From the NCBI GenBank assembly GCA_030407085.1, contig CM059585.1, forward strand, positions 93,094,501 to 93,158,500: a DNA stretch of 64,000 nt, written 5' to 3'. Numbering within the stretch: the stretch's first letter is position 1; each line of letters opens with the position of its first letter. The notes beneath the pieces were generated by a model that made no database searches, was not told the DNA's origin, and saw only the letters and a program-made list of their open reading frames with translations. Shown here piece after piece: positions 1 through 13,767 of this stretch. The DNA is from Trichopria drosophilae. Taxonomy: Eukaryota; Arthropoda; Insecta; Hymenoptera; Diapriidae. A program made the translations under genes and the position numbers.

Positions 1-552
1 AAAAAAGATAGAGGATCCAATTCTCTATAAAAAATATGTTATATACGTTTTTCTCGTAGTATCAACGGTAATGCCGTGAATGAAGCATGAACATGGGAAT
101 AATCTGCTTGACGTTTGCCTTTCAACCTGTAGAATGGTTTCGAGTTCGGGACATTTATTGTATACTATGTGGTAATCACATAGATCCCAACATCACGTGG
201 GTTCGATTATAACCCTCACCAACACACGGTTGGAGGTTAGGCTAGTATAAAAAGGGGGGTCTGGGGGGCGGAGCCCCCAGGACATAGGCACCCCCTAGGT
301 GCACTACATGAAATAGCCAATCATAAATGCGTGAATGTAAATGATGCCATATCCTAATTAGTTTCAGTACAACTGTACTTACTTACGCACTCCACCACGA
401 GAAGGTTGGAATATGGACTCAGAAGCGCTGGGATATAAAGCATGCTATAACCGTATTCCCAACTTCATCCTTCATTTACAGCATTACCGTTGATATTACG
501 AAAAAAATGTATAGAACCTTTTTTATAGAGAATTTGATCCTCTATCTTTTTT
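1..552. repeat. Foldback (inverted repeat) related to repeat family R1, cut by window edge
   Basis: Positions 1-90 are the imperfect reverse complement of about 463-552, so the segment can fold into a hairpin with arms of about 90 bp. The arms match the R1 internal segment that ends in a sequence like CTCTATCTTTTTTGTTTGAA (compare about 46520-46590). The interior holds a G-run patch at 255-300. Position 1 lies inside an arm, so the true left boundary is outside the window. The R1-like sequence continues to about 650 on the right. Confidence 0.7.
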
Positions 553-553
553 G

Positions 554-1769
554 TTTGAAACATTTTTTCATCCGATTTGTACTTTTGAAAATAAATGCGA
601 AAGTTCGAAAAAAACGCGTTTTTTTCAGTTTTGACCTTGAAAATGACCTTGTCGCCAATTTTCATGGTCATATTCGTAGTCAGCGCATCAAAATACATAA
701 ATATACGCTAGTGCCGTTGAAATCGGGGGTGTTACCTAATCGGAAGTATATCCGTCTATATTTTACCCTATTCTCTATATATCTTTAAATCTCCACTCCA
801 TGCATTAAGACATTATTCATTAGACTACCAAATAACGTCATTATTACGATTTTTAAAAAATCCATGCTTCGTTCAGTAGCTAATATGATATGAGCGTCGC
901 TCAAAAAAATGTATTCAAATGGAAAAAAAAACAATTTCCATGGCCATCCGACAGTGCCCATTATAACCTTTGAATCATCTCGAAAAATAAAACTTATTTT
1001 TTGTGACTTTGATTGATGCAATATAATGAGAACTTCACCGTTATTTCACGATTGATTTTTTTTGTTTTAACATGAATTAAACGTTACATTTTTATCTGAA
1101 AAACGAACAGACGAAAATTTTCTACAGATATTTTTCGAAAAACGAGTTTAAGACGCGTTTACTTCTAGCCTTGAATAAAAAGTAAACTAATTGAATCACA
1201 AACTTTTGTTTCCCCGATAAAACGTAAAATTAATTCTTCTATCAATTCATTTTAGTAATAAGATATTAAAAATACAATTACCAATTTGAAATTAGTAGAA
1301 TTTGATTAATTAGCATTAGCTTTTCAGTTTTTTTTTTAGTAAAAAGCATTCCTATTTTCAATTAGTCATATGCTTTTCACTCTTCAGTTACTGGTTTTCT
1401 CTAATTCTAAATTGGAGAATATAGTGCATAAACTTACCATAAGGCAAATTAATAAAAAAACAATCGACCAACATTTAAGCCCAATTTCTGTAAGGATATG
1501 TGGTCTTTCGTTCGTTTTCACGTCTTTAGAGAATCCGTTTAGAATGCATATTTATATTTGTGACGTTTAAATTCGACCATAATGGACACGAATGTAGACC
1601 CGTTTTTGCTTCTTTATTTCAGCTTGGACTGCATTCCGCTCTTGTCGTCTTATTGGGGGTCTGTTATTCTGTCTTTTGTCATATCCTGTTCCCTTTCGAT
1701 TCATCGATACCTTTTCTTCTGGAGCTCGTTTGTCTGAAATCTTGAATCTCGTTGCTGCTTCCGTAGGCC
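554..1769. other. AT-rich stretch, no gene seen
   Basis: I see no coding signature, RNA gene or clear repeat here. The R1-like tail from the left-edge foldback fades out by about 650. Short open frames on both strands have no recognisable motifs. Confidence 0.6.
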
Positions 1770-2010
1770 AAACACGTATCACGTGCGCGTGCGAGCACAC
1801 ACGCAATGTCTGGGACCCAGTGCAGCCCACCCACCGTACGACTCCCACCCGCCCACGTTCCTCTCACGCACTTCTCCGCGTGACCATCCGTTGCCGATTG
1901 GAAGGTCGGCACGTTTATCGCTCGACTGCATCTCGTCTCATTTAAGCCTCGGCACCGCAATTTGGCAGATTCGCCAACGAGAAAGGACGGCCGCTCACTC
2001 GCTATTATTT
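1770..2010. other. CpG-rich patch, possible regulatory DNA or 5' exon
   Basis: GC and CpG content rise sharply against the AT-rich surroundings, with palindromes such as CACGTG near 1780. Frames are open on both strands, as expected for a GC-rich stretch with few stop codons, and none shows a known domain. A promoter, enhancer or untranslated exon is possible but nothing decides between them. Confidence 0.3.
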
Positions 2011-3594
2011 CTGTTTCTTTCTTCTTTCAATCAATTATTTTCCTCTTATACCTCCAATTCGTGAACGGTTACGAATACAGGTGTTCGCGATTCATATCGC
2101 TGCTAGGACCCAATAAAACTAAGGAAATAAATTAATAATGGCACTTATTGAAGCCCTCTTCCTTTTATCTCTCGTAAATTGCAATAAACCATTAACACCA
2201 GTGACCAGAATAGACGTTTCGTATGTGATTTAGGGTAGTTGATCTGTATATCTACTGCCGCGTTAAGAGCCATTACAGATACTTATGAAATGATAGAAAA
2301 TGAATGTTCCTATTAAGAACGCCAAATGACCATTGAGTACCTATTGTCAATCCCACTTTCGAAATATTGATGTTAGTAGGGGATAATCACTGATTTTGTT
2401 AGATAATATACAAGTTTAATTTAAGTTTTTTTCCGTGCTGTTATTCATCGGTGGAAATCGTTTAATAATGAATGTGTTAGTATCTAGTAGGATCATTTAA
2501 AATCAAATGTTATTTTTTAATGGAACAAAATACTAAGAAAAAGCAAAATATACGAAAATATTAAAAGAACCTGCAATAATTATGATGGAAAACAATTTAC
2601 GTAAAGGGAGATCGAAACGTTAAATATTATGTTCCTATCAAATTAGTATCATATACATATCACTTTTTGTGATACAAAATATTTTTCGATTTCGTTCTGA
2701 AAATGATCATTTTGAGTTTTTTTCCATTGTCAATTATTTAACATTCTAACTGTATAAAATAATGGCATTTTATTCGAAAACAGAATAATGAAGTTTCCTT
2801 TCCTACATATTCCCTAATATTTTTCTCCAACCTTTCTTGTCCCCTAAGCTTACCCTTCGCTCCATCAGTTCATATGTGTATCTGCTTTTCGCGATGCAGT
2901 GGAAGTTCTTGAAATCCCCTGAATAATTGGTTTATCATTTTACCTGCCAACTTTATGCATCAATTATTACCGAAGATCCCACTGAATAGAATATTTTAAT
3001 AGTTCTTAAAATAAAATCATGAATTTCTATAACATATTAATATATATTTATATATAATAATGTTGTAAACCATAATTTATTACTCATCGTAAAAGAGATT
3101 GCATATTAGCGAATAATGGCAATAACAAGACACTAACTTATTTTACATTTGGATTAATCCGTCCAAATTAATCTGCAAAATTTTATTCTACCCCACCACA
3201 GAGCAATAACAGGTGTCTTAAACAATTACAACATGTTATTCCGCGTGTTATTTGTCCAGGCCGCCTGGTTCCCCATCAGGTTTCAGTACGACCCCGTGAA
3301 CATGCTTTGATCGGGTTTCGGTTCTGGGTTCCTATATGGATTTGCCTGAATTTAGTCTTACGAAGCCCTGAGCAGTCGATCGCTACGACACCTAATCAGG
3401 CACACCTGAATGTAGCCTTATCAGGTGACTCAACATTCACTTCACAAAGAGTGAAATTTGACTCAATAAAGAGACAATACATCACGGCGCTAGCCTGCAT
3501 ATAGCTACCTTGGTTACAATTAAAGGACGACGTTTTTAACATGTTCAATTTTGGTGAAAAACATTTATACCCGTGACGGATCTCTAGTGGATTT
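2011..3594. other. AT-rich stretch with a small repeated-phrase patch
   Basis: Mostly featureless. Between about 3275 and 3430 the phrase CCTGAATTTAG or CCTGAATGTAG with TCAGG recurs several times in both orientations, suggesting a decayed small repeat. No gene is supported. Confidence 0.4.
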
Positions 3595-3746
3595 AGTGTT
3601 TCGTAATACGATAAGACGGTGGGTAAGAGTTAGATGAAAAGAAAAACTCTGTACTGATATTTAATTATTGATTGATTAGTTCTTACCAGCTTTTCTATTC
3701 CTTTTCATCTAATCCTTTCCCCACTATATGTCCTACGAAACATTCA
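3595..3746. repeat. Imperfect inverted repeat, MITE-like
   Basis: The left arm contains GTTTCGTAATACG, then GGTGGGTAAGAGTTAGATGAA. The right arm carries the reverse complement of TGTTTCGTAGGACA, then GTGGGGAAAGGATTAGATGA. Arms are about 50 bp with several mismatches. The size and layout fit a small decayed foldback element. No target duplication was found. Confidence 0.5.
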
Positions 3747-6700
3747 GTCCATGTACATTTGTCGGTAATCTTTTACCACCAATTATGCGCGGTGAATTGT
3801 GGGCGATAAATAGTCCAGCAACAAATTATCCGTAATTATCATTGTCAACCTCTTTTTGAATACCCGTAATGTACAGAATAAACTGAATAAATTTTAAAGC
3901 ACGTCCATCAGACTGTTTCGTTACACAGATTGTTTAATCAAAACAAATTTTTTGACTTAACGTGTTTCATTTTTACTCTCTCGAAGAGAGCCTTGCAAAA
4001 AAGTAACTTATTCCCCTAAACTTCAATAGCTCGTCACTTCAATTCTGATATAACTTGCCTATTTCTGAAATTATCTTGACGAAATTAGCTTCATTTTAAA
4101 TTTACTGTGAAGCTCTACATCTCTAAGGCTCTTTGTCCTAAAATAAGACTCTGGCTACAGTCATAAAAAAGGTAAATTTTTGTGTTTCGCGTTTTTGTCA
4201 TTTTGATAAATCGCTAATAAAATACCACTATGAGAAAATCGTCGCCCTTGAAAAACTGAACAATTTCTTCCTAATACGAGACGATTCGATAAAAATTGAG
4301 CCCAAAAGATGCCTCGTAAATTCCCAGATTTGATAAAAAACGCGTTTTAAGAATATCAAGTCGTTTTCTGCCAATTTTGTCAGATTAAGAGGCTGCTTTT
4401 GGTCTAAATTTTTCATCGAATCTCGTTGAATTAGGGGTTAAATTGTTTGTATTTTCAAGGACAACAACTTCCTTGTTGTTGTTTAATTATAATGATAAAT
4501 AAATAATGATATCTCAAGACTCCGTGTCCAAAATGATTTTTATGTTTTAGACTATATTAAACTAATATTTAATACTATTCCAGAATGTAGATATGTGTAA
4601 CTAATTGTACGTGTACGTTGTATATTACAACAAGTTCATGAACATGCCTGGTAAATCAGTATGCCCTTCGTTCGCTGTCCTGGCAGCTCTTGTGATTTCC
4701 GCGTATCACCCAATATCAAAGTCAAGCTCAAAGCAGAATGTCGAAATCTAATTTCAAGTACAAACTCCCCCATGGAAGGCGTGTTCTTTACAGTGCCCTT
4801 CGTTACATCGGGGTACCAACGTTTAAACCTATTAAGGGCTTATTTGAGCAAATATCAAGCGTACAATATTTTCCAGGCCCACTTTCCTGTATCAGAGGGA
4901 GGTCGCGAATTAATAGAATCAATAATATTATTTGAAAGATTGAATGATATATTCAAATATCAATTACAAATAAGTTTTGGTAATTCTCCTAGTTAGCGGC
5001 GGTTTTTAGTTGAAATAGCGGATTTATTGCAATATTTATATATTACTTTTGTACACGCATTAGTGGAAATTTTACTATTTTAATGAATTGAACAATATAT
5101 GATTGGAATTTTCGACATCACGTGCGGAAAATTCTATTTTCCGCACTTTGGATATTTTTCGGAGGCATTTTCCGTACGCTGACGTGGAAAAATATCGTTC
5201 GGCACATGTGCGAAAATGTTTTTTCAACGAATGTGAATACGGACTTCGCTTTGGGCCTGCAACCCGCACATTCGTAGAAAAAACTTTTACCCACTTGTAT
5301 CGAAATATACTATTTCAGGACACGTTTAATAAATAATCAAAACTTTACGCGAAAATGTTTGATCTAATAATATGAAGATTTGGCATATCACATAGCCAGG
5401 TCGTCATTAAATAGTTTGTTACAGTGTAACAAAATCGGCCAAGCATTAGGTAAGCCAAGTAACTGCGTGACGTGGCTCTGTTAAATTTTATGGTCAGTTT
5501 TCGGGGAGGATTGAACGCCTATAAAAGCGTTATCCTAACATTGCAGTGTTAGCTGGCGCAGATCAAAATATCATAAAAAAAATCTGACAAAATTCCAGTG
5601 TATTCGTCGATGAATTCTAACAACTTTTTACTCTTATCATTTTTTTTATAAAGTTCATAATTTTTGTGTCAGAGCGTTCTCAAATTTTTCAAGAAAATTT
5701 CCTTTAGGACGCCATTTTCGGGACCGCCATTTCGAATTTTATAAAAACATATATCACCATTTTGAAGCTTAGATATTTTTGTCACGTTATTTATACCGAA
5801 CTGAGGCATAGTAATGCTATAAGTGATAAAAAAAAACGATAAATGAAAAAAAACTCTGTAATTCGTTCATTTTAAAATTGACAGTATTTTACCATCCACC
5901 ATTCGAAAGAGCGGGGTTCGAGAAATTGGAAACGTATATACCACAATTTTTTTCATTGAATTTAAATACTACAAAATACTGACAAACTTCACGTCAAATT
6001 TTTGTACATTTGGTCCTTAAAGGGTTAATGTATTTAATATCGAAAATGAATAATGAGCTATTTCTTTCCTCACGACCTCTGAAAAAATGAAAGTATATAT
6101 GCAACTAGAAACAATATTGTTATTTTTAATAATAATAGTGATAAGCCACGGCCCATTACATTTTCTAATATTATATGTAACACATTCGTGCATACCCTAA
6201 CCCAACCTAACTATGCTGCATTGAAGAAAGTAAACGTAAGAATTCAGAAAATTCAGATTTATTCTAAACCCGTGCCTAATTTATAACATTTTCCAGGGAA
6301 CGATTATCGCGCGATCTTGAATTCGTCGATAGTTAGTGCAAGGATTAAGTCCGTGTAAGGCGTCTCCAAACTGCGTCTGAATCTATACTGATTTTCCTAT
6401 ACCGGATCCCAGAAATGTTTTTAAAAACTATCTAGTTTCTAGACAAAACTTCTATGTGGGGTTTAAGTAGATTATCTTCGGTATTTACTTCTTGTATAAA
6501 AATGTAATACGCACGATATATTCAGGATGGGTTCACGGGGAATCCACTTTAAAAGTTAGTGCTTGCTTCAAGCATAAAATCATATTTTTTACATTTTATA
6601 CTTTCTATTGTATGCGGAAAGAAGAAATTGGTTAGAAGAACTAATGTAGCTAATTGATTGGTTCACCCAGCAAAATAAATATTTTCCCATTCAGTTAATT

Positions 6701-9255
6701 GATTCTAAAGACAAAAAAATTTGCAACCAAATCACAATTTTGCTTTTCCTATAGTCCATTCTGTTTTCGGTGCATATATGGTAAATGCTTTTATTTAATT
6801 TATTTATATGTTAATAATTATCGTTAATTAAATATTGTTAATTATTTTATGTTTATCATACTTTAGAATTAATTATTGACAATACCGCTTTATACTGAAT
6901 TAATATAAAAATTGCAATTTTGTTATTTTTGCCCAACTTTTTTAATCCTGAAGACAGACCAGTATGTACAATTCAGAGTTCAATGCAAATTATTGTTGAA
7001 AAACGTTATTTGTCAATAATGGAAAATATTAAGAAATTTCTTGATACACAGCAGTATAAGGTTAGATCACCCGCAGTTTAACTCCAGTTTTCGTATTTTC
7101 TTTGGGAACATTTTTTAGAAAATTAAACAGCTTTCTACATTTGAATGAAATAATTAGAACAGCTGTTAAATAATCACTATAATGAAGAATGAAATGTTCA
7201 TCCTTAATTCACATTGTACACTGTAAATTGCAAGCTGAAAACGACTTCAATTTTTACCGTAATTTTTAATTTTTTTTAAATTTTCATATAAAATTTCAGA
7301 CCTAAAACCTTTATTTGCTAAGAATTTCATATTCGAAATAAAATATTAAGATAAATATAAAAGCCTAATAATTAAAGAGCCTATAAATATAAACATTTTT
7401 AAATATTTGAGATTCGTTAAAAATTAATATTTATCCCTTAAAATGTTCTATATATTTTTAAATGCCGCGGATACAGTCGTTCATCATTGGCGACCGCACA
7501 TTTCTCCGTAAGGTGCGGAATCAATAAAAATGCACAGAGTACTAAAAAACATATATCATACAATAAGTAAAATGTGTATTTGTTTCTTATATGTTTGAGC
7601 GATTAACGCGATTAACGCGATTAACGCTTATGGGACAAATGGGAAAGAATATAAAGGGTAAGTATTTTTCATCCCGGAATTATATGAGCTTATTATTATA
7701 CATAAGTATTACTATTTGCAAAAGGTATTTAATATTTGTTTTCTTCTGTTACAAGCACTAAATTATGACGAATGTTGTAGAACACGTTAAACTCTGAAAG
7801 ACCCGTAAAGGCATAAATTCGCCCTAGTGGTGACTCATTCTTGTCATAAGAATGCAAATCGAATTTCTCTACCCCTTCTGCTTTTCCATTACAGTAGTAT
7901 TGTATACTCGTAAGCAAGGGGTAACGCAAGATATTTTATACCGTAGTGTATTGCATATAATATTATTCCCATTTATGCTCGTTTAGAGAAATAAGCACGG
8001 TTGTACATATATAATCATATTGTTCAAATGTATCCTATTCATACGCCTATATGCAAAATCGTATGTATTATAAATTCTGTAACTTTCTCAAAGCAAGATT
8101 TAAGGTGAGGAAGTCCGAGGATAAATCCACGAGACATGTTCGTAAAGGCAGTCGCTTAGGAACAATAATAAGAAGAAATTTATGACTTGGTGAGTTTGAA
8201 TTTGATTTCCAACCAAACAGATATAGAAACCAGACGGGGAAATTCAGAATTAAAATTATAGAAAATTTAGCAAACTACTGAAGAAATAAGGTAGTAAAAG
8301 ATAGTAAAAGTAGCAACATATTTGCAATATTTATATATAAACTCGTATTGGTAAAAGTGTCCTGCAAGAATAGAGATAACGGGAATGGAAAAAGGAGGAG
8401 AAATGGATAAGGGAGAGAAGAAAATGAACAGGGGAATAGTTTCATAGAAAGGGAAGTCCCGTTAAGGGTGCATAAGTAGTGAAGTAAGGGGAGGAAGATC
8501 AATAAAAAATGTATAAATTTAATATTGTTTATACAATAATAATATTAAAAAATAAATCTCCTCGACAGTAGACATACACGTTAAATAAAACAATATACTA
8601 AAATTATAAAATTTGTTAATAGTAACTGAGTGATAGAAATAATAAGAGAAATGGAAAAGATTATAAATATAAACGATAACCTATCATTAAAATGTTTCTA
8701 TTAATATTACAAATTATAAGATTTAATTTATTGAGACTATAGTTTGACAGTTTCACGAAGAAAGGAAAAGAATATGGCCCACGGACACGAGGGTTCGTTT
8801 CTTTTTAAAATAAAATGCGTCAGAATTTTATATTTAATTGTTTTATTGAATTGAATTGTATTATCGAAGTCTTTCTTTCTAACAGATCTAAACACAAGTA
8901 GATTATCTGAGTTTATTTTTTCATATTGACCCACTTTTATACAGATTTTAAAAACTTAAACTGAAGCAGGTATGCATCATGTCGCCAAACCCTTTTTTTT
9001 ATAAATAAATTACATTGATTGTTTAATACCCAATAGGTGTTTTTAATTTCTAACATAGTGGTCAAGAAGATTCAAATAAGAATGATTTATACCCATTTAT
9101 TTCTCAAAACTTTGCATAATAATATTGTTGAAGATGAAATCAACAATTATGCAATAAAAGTTTGAGTAATGGTTTATTCTTTCTGTAAATAAATGTAATA
9201 GAATTAAATTAAAATTGCAAGATGTTTGTTTTTGTCGTTATTTTGAACCGTGAAT
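3747..9255. other. Long AT-rich stretch, no gene supported
   Basis: Two open frames (4661-4996 plus, 111 codons; 5103-5336 plus with an overlapping minus frame) show no known domain or splice context. A small hairpin built on ACAACAA/TTGTTGT lies at about 4462-4482. A fragment with GCCATTTTCGGGACCGCCAT at 5711-5730 resembles the tandem repeat at 45 kb. Otherwise I see only AT-rich sequence. Confidence 0.5.
7601..7627. repeat. 9-bp minisatellite, three units
   Basis: GATTAACGC is repeated three times without a mismatch, in otherwise unremarkable AT-rich sequence. Confidence 0.85.
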
Positions 9256-9258
9256 ATT

Positions 9259-9308
9259 TTAAATAAAATCAAGAAATGTCCAAATAAACATTTCTTGATT
9301 TTATTTAA
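9259..9308. repeat. Perfect 20-bp-arm hairpin
   Basis: TAAATAAAATCAAGAAATG at 9260-9278 is exactly repeated as its reverse complement at 9289-9307, with a 10-nt loop; one more flanking base pair also matches. A perfect arm of this length is notable even in AT-rich DNA. The stem is shorter than a usual animal microRNA precursor. Confidence 0.85.
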
Positions 9309-9589
9309 TAAATTTAATTTTATTAAGAGAACTTTACTATCGCAATGACGTGGAAACGATTGTGCAAACGGTGAAAAAATATATATCCTTGCAGTTTTAT
9401 CTTAAACCTTGAACTGATTTTACCACAAGTTATTATAAACAATTATAATGTCATGTAAACGAGTTCGGATTTCACCTTCATAAACTATAAGTCCGTCGCG
9501 ATTTAGTCCCATATGAGTTCAGAAAAGTCGACGTAAAATAATAATAATAACAAAAAAAAACATTTCAGTTAATATTCTTGTTGAGTTCC

Positions 9590-9713
9590 GAAAGAATTTT
9601 TACAAGTTCTCAGACGTTTACTATTAATTGAATCGTAATATTCCTTCAAATTTTCTCAAATCCTCAACATCCGAACGAGTTCAGGGATTTTCACTCGATT
9701 ATTTTTTTTGGGT
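9590..9713 (-). mobile_element. Terminal fragment related to the 22.8-24.7 kb transposon
   Basis: Bases 9655-9713 resemble the right end of the element at 22764-24745, including a phrase like AACATCCGAACGAGTTC followed by GGGATTTTCACTCGATTATT. The copy loses similarity just before the terminal CCGTG, so the extreme end is mutated or missing. The opposite end was not found nearby, so this is a truncated relic. Confidence 0.6.
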
Positions 9714-11689
9714 AATGGTATAAATATCTCTTTAGATCGTTTTTAATAAGATTCCACGCATTCAAGTAATGCCTGCATTTTCAGTAGAAAGTACTGTTTA
9801 TTAAATGTATGTATTTCAAATTAAGAAAGCAACAAATATTGATCGGATACGACTATAATAAAAATCTATCAAAAATCTAGAGACATTATGGCAATTTTGG
9901 TCAAGTGACTATATCAACTCTGTGTAAGTTCGCATCATAAATCATATGGATTTGATTTTATGAAGTGCATTTTCATATAATGCAGGAAAAATGTTTACGT
10001 AACATATTACCCCTATTACCTAACTTAAACGTATATTTTGCACGAAATTGCAAGTATGTGGTACTAAAGTAACGTGTCACAGATATCGCTTTGTTAGTAA
10101 ATATTTAAGTATTATTAAAGTAATTATAAATTTTCGACAATATTTGGATATAGAAATTATTAATGACAAACTTTAATAAGATAGTATAGCAATCTACAAT
10201 TTATAGCAAATATCGTATATTTCTTGACATCCTTTCACATGAATTTCGGCGCATTGGCTCATAATCATGAAATTCGTAATTATATTATGAATAACTCATT
10301 TATAAAAGTAAAGTATTTTAGAGTAGAAGAATTCGGAATTAAATGTTTTATACCTGTCACCCACATACAGATATAACTTTATGCTGTCTATTTAGCCCTG
10401 TTTAAATATTTGTAGTTTAAAGCTGTACGAACCGCGCAAAAAATCTATTTGTTCAAGATTCTGGATGGCAATTGATGAAGATACTTGTGTTATGCAGATA
10501 TATTACATTGCATTTTTTTAAACTTTACTATTTTGGTATATTTCTCTTACTTTTTCCTCAGTAGTACTAATAATGGTTTGTAACGAAAATACAGGTATAT
10601 TTTGTGACATTCAAGTTAATTTGTGTACCGTCGAAACATTAGTAGTTTTATGAATATATAATGCTAAATGCAATCTTTGGATCGCATTATTAGTTTTCGG
10701 AGTAATAATAACACAATATATTGCTAGATTTACTTAATTTAGGTTTTATGAAAGCTCTAAATTACGAAATAAAAGCCTTATTAATTTTCTTATATAAAAA
10801 CGCAATTTTCCAAGTTTTTAATATAACTGTATATTTTAAGAAAAGAATATGTCATTCTATACGAATTTTTTAGATAATATAAAATTATTCCATGTACTAC
10901 GGTTCGGATATACCTAAAGTTTTACTTGTTGCTACTTGTATTATAAAATACGTCAATAAATGTATTCCACGCGGGACAATATTGAATTTTAGTAGTTCAG
11001 TTTGTAACGCCTTAGAGGCCCGGTGCTGAAAAACAGCTTTACATAATTAAAATTTAATAACATTTTATTTCATTTTCCTAACGTTGTTTACTTATTCTGC
11101 ATTTGAAGAACCCACTTTAAATTACAGAATATCTCCTGCATTAGTTAGTGCTCGCTGGAATTTATCAATACCATCTTCTAGATTCATAAAGTAATTATAT
11201 ATTATTTATTTTTAAGCTTCAATTTCTAATGATGCAAAGAGATCTTTCCATAGTTAAATAGATGGTAGAACGGGTCTTGTAAAGCTTCATAATAAAACTG
11301 AAAAAATGTCACGTGCAACCTACTACATGAAAAATTAATATATTAAATTTCAAACTGCTTTTAACAGTTCAACTTGTTTAAACAAATTCCAAAAGTTTAT
11401 GATGTTAAAGCTGTGCATCAGATTTCACGGAAATAGTCGGAATTTTATAAATTAGTCTTTATCGTGAAATTTTCACCGACAATAAAAACTAAATTAATTA
11501 TAGCTTTAAACAATTAAGGAAATTTGGTACTAACTTAAATTTAAACATAAGCATGTCGGTTAATCAATGTAATTTTTCGTTCACCATTTTGTTCAAAACT
11601 AAGAAATAATATACTGAGTAGTATAAATTATTGTTTACTAAAGTTTCCTTCATGTGGTCTACATTTTATAGAAGCCCTCGACTCATTTA
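9714..11689. other. AT-rich stretch, nothing recognised
   Basis: No coding, RNA or clear repeat signal was seen on either strand. Confidence 0.5.
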
Positions 11690-13400
11690 GCGTCTCGTGC
11701 TTTCCCACTTAAGAAGTGTTTGCAAGTTCATTCTCGAGCGGATAAAAAAGTTCGAACGCTTATCAAAAAAATTCAATCACGTCCTGATCATGAAGGATCA
11801 TGAAAGTGCCTCGTTAAAACGAAAAACAGAGATAAGGGGAGAAGCCGAGGGGAAACGCTCAGCTGGAATGCGAGGGTGACAAATGTTGGGGTGTCACAGC
11901 GCAGAATCGACCGTCGACAGGCAGGTCCGACGTCAATTCGACCACCACGTGTGTTTCCCGTTCAGATTTTCATCATGCGATTCGTTGTAAAATGACGCGG
12001 AACCTAGTCACGGAAACGTTCTGGGGAAACCAAGACGTCTAGTTTTAGTGATGTTCCAGCATTTGCGGAAACCCGGTGCTGTTGGCCGTATACGCAACAC
12101 GTGACGGAAACATTGGCCCAGTTTCCGTGCAGGTCATCGACTCACTCGCGTTCGAACTATATCGTGAAAAATTGTGTGTGAATATCGCATTGTCTTACTT
12201 ACAATTGAAACAGCAGGTTGCTCGTGTTAATCCTGATGCAAAACATTTATATCCTGCATATTATTCAAACAGTATTCAGCACTAAAAGTAACACTCAGAG
12301 GTATCAGAATTTCACAATCACTAATGTTAGGACGCCATTAATTTGAATTCATCGAAGAACTGCGACACGCATCATTCAAAGTGAATATACCGATTTAACG
12401 GATACTTGCAATTCAAGTGCAGCAACAGTTTCGTTCACAGAAGACATTTATCTCATGACACCGTTTTATTTATCTTCTTCACGCGCACATTTTCACTTGT
12501 AGTGTTTGAGGTAGCCCGGCTATTTACTATATCTCCACGCGCATCCTAAACACGTGCATTTTCGAATTGTTGTGGTGCTCGACGCATTCAAGAACATTAT
12601 CAAAATATTTAAAGGAAACCAGTCTTGGGGATACACCCTTAAAGAGGGAGAGAGATGAAATATCGGGCAACAGTCTGCGCGAGTGACGCAGGCGCTGTAC
12701 GCGCGAACCTCCTCGACGTAGCCCAACCTAACCTCGTTTTGCTATCAATTCAGTGGCGTCGCGCACTCACCAATGTACCTCGCGGGTACCTGCGTGATTA
12801 GAGACTATTGCCTTTAAGTAATATGTGTTGTCTCTATGTATAGTGAAATCATTGGATATTTCATTGTCTATTTTGGAAAATTCCAGCGGGTGCGTTTCTT
12901 AGAGGTTTCGAATTTCCCGCGCAGACTCCTTCTGATATTTCGTCATAACACACTGCGCATATTTGCCATCGATTCAAGAGGGTTCGTGACGTCAGCTGTG
13001 TGCAATAAAGTGAGAGAGCCGAAAAGAGAGAGATAGAGAATTCGCGACCTCTAAGCGAACAAAGACACATAGGAATCGATGCGAGCACACCCGACGGCAT
13101 GTGAAATTCTCCCACGCGTCGCATGGTGTCTACTGTTGGTCTCTCCTATTCTTTCTTTCCTGTTGTAACTCCCCCATTGTTCACCTAGTGTCGTTCGGCC
13201 ATGGGCAAGCTGTGCTAATCTAAAACACCCACGTGGGACGTCCTCCTTTCCTTGTCATCCAAAAACGCAAAAGTATGCGAGTCTCCGCGAATTCTCTCAG
13301 CGTTTCCATGAATGAATTCGGCGTGAATGATTTCCTACGAGTCGTTAAGGGATGGACGGCGGTTGCCCGAATGAGCAAATTCCCACACGCACCTCATGCA
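11690..13400. other. CpG-rich domain, candidate regulatory DNA or untranslated exon
   Basis: This is one of the longest stretches of raised GC and CpG in the window, densest at about 11870-12170 and 12640-13350. It contains GAGA-type runs (about 12645 and 13020-13035), CACGTG-type palindromes and a TCAGT initiator-like match near 12750. Several frames of 60-90 codons are open on both strands but show no domain, and overlapping opposite-strand frames argue that they are compositional. In a compact AT-rich insect genome such patches often mark promoters, enhancers or first exons. That is inference from composition only. Confidence 0.35.
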
Positions 13401-13767
13401 CAGCTATGAGGATTTTTATGTGTTCATTTAAAACACTGCTCTCCGGTTTTGAAATCACGCAACTGGGGGACATTTGCTATAACCAAAAGGGACTTTTTGC
13501 AATAAAACTGAGGTATTACAACATATATGAGCATAGTCGGAGACGTGCTGAAAGACTCGAAGGAAAGATTTGGTTATTTATGCAAGATATATCGAAATAT
13601 ACGGATTGGTAATTTTGTGGTTTTCATAATTTAAAAAAAGAGGTTTGCGAATGCTAGCACGTCTCAGGATGAAATATTGATTACTGTTGCTGATAGCCGA
13701 TGAAATCTTAATAACATCAGAGTTACTGGGTAGATTCACTTTATTCCATTATATGTTACCTATTTTT

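Noticed and set aside
1679..1960. Overlapping 90-codon frames on both strands in the 1.8-kb CpG patch
   Set aside because: Open frames on both strands over the same bases reflect few stop codons in GC-rich DNA. No domain or start context supports coding.
4661..4996. 111-codon plus-strand frame
   Set aside because: No domain, no splice context and no codon-usage difference from surrounding DNA; treated as chance.
7599..7628. CRISPR-like or regulatory direct repeats at 7.6 kb
   Set aside because: Three 9-bp units with no spacer are a simple minisatellite, and the window is eukaryotic.
9259..9308. microRNA precursor
   Set aside because: A stem of 20 bp is too short for a usual precursor, and a perfect match with an AT-rich loop is better explained by a snap-back copy.
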